Of a stretch of 52,633 bases of DNA, positions 52,625 through 52,633 are shown in pieces. Position 1 is the first letter of the stretch. Each line of letters begins with the position of its first letter. Location of the stretch: assembly GCA_013151415.1 (NCBI GenBank), contig JAADII010000107.1, positions 1-52,633 of the forward strand, read 5' to 3'. A program made the position numbers and the translations under genes. Source of the stretch: Chloroflexota bacterium. Lineage in GTDB: Bacteria; Chloroflexota; Anaerolineae; J102. The notes below the pieces were generated by a model. That model ran no database searches. It had not been told where the DNA came from and saw only the letters and a program-made list of their open reading frames with translations.

Positions 52625-52633
52625 ATTTTCACT

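Overview
The window is bacterial chromosome of moderately high G+C, densely packed with about 53 protein genes; I saw no rRNA, tRNA or CRISPR. The gene set suggests a member of the Chloroflexota (Anaerolineae/Caldilineae/Ardenticatenia-like). It has a BTAD-AAA-TPR regulator, Pro-Thr-rich LysM lipoproteins, a caa3-type oxidase cluster, a DUF348/G5/3D wall protein, the SUF Fe-S system and a DHH-CBS CCA enzyme. That assignment is inference from gene content, not phylogeny.

Layout. 1-9149 (minus): a truncated SARP-like ATPase regulator, a PrsW-type protease, a dynamin-like GTPase, an unrecognised 472-residue protein, and ctaB with a small membrane protein. 9440-15216 (plus): two overlapping half-sized ThyX genes, then glcDEF and a DUF2283 gene. 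15359-20983 (minus): twin Yip1-like membrane proteins, a CCA-adding enzyme, ArsM and an FmdB zinc ribbon. 21261-27072 (plus): cytochrome oxidase coxB-coxA-subunit IV-coxC, ctaG and a secreted YtkA-like protein. 27115-33682 (minus): two thioredoxin-fold proteins, tyrS-lutABC-DHH, and a TlpA-like lipoprotein. 33872-40511: DUF368 transporter, a PIN/Phd toxin-antitoxin pair, methyltransferase, M24 peptidase, wall protein, a second and broken PIN module, ksgA. 40539-45226: amino-acid-type oxidoreductase, plsC, LysM lipoprotein, ornithine cyclodeaminase. 45381-52419 (minus): the sufR-like-sufCBDSU-sufT operon.

How it fits together: GlcDEF and LutABC can oxidise glycolate/lactate and feed electrons to a respiratory chain ending in the caa3-type oxidase. 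CtaB, CtaG, the YtkA-like protein and TlpA support heme and copper assembly, and SUF supplies the Fe-S clusters that the Glc and Lut proteins need.

Two things stand out. First, ThyX (flavin-dependent thymidylate synthase) is present as two adjacent paralogues with complementary losses: by alignment from memory, one keeps the FAD-site residues and the other the dUMP-site residues, as if the enzyme had become an obligate heteromer. Second, nearly every larger intergenic gap is built from a shared vocabulary of 7-10 nt words arranged in tandem and as hairpins. Two of these word-built tracts form the leaders of the glc and suf operons and share an exact 20-nt block.
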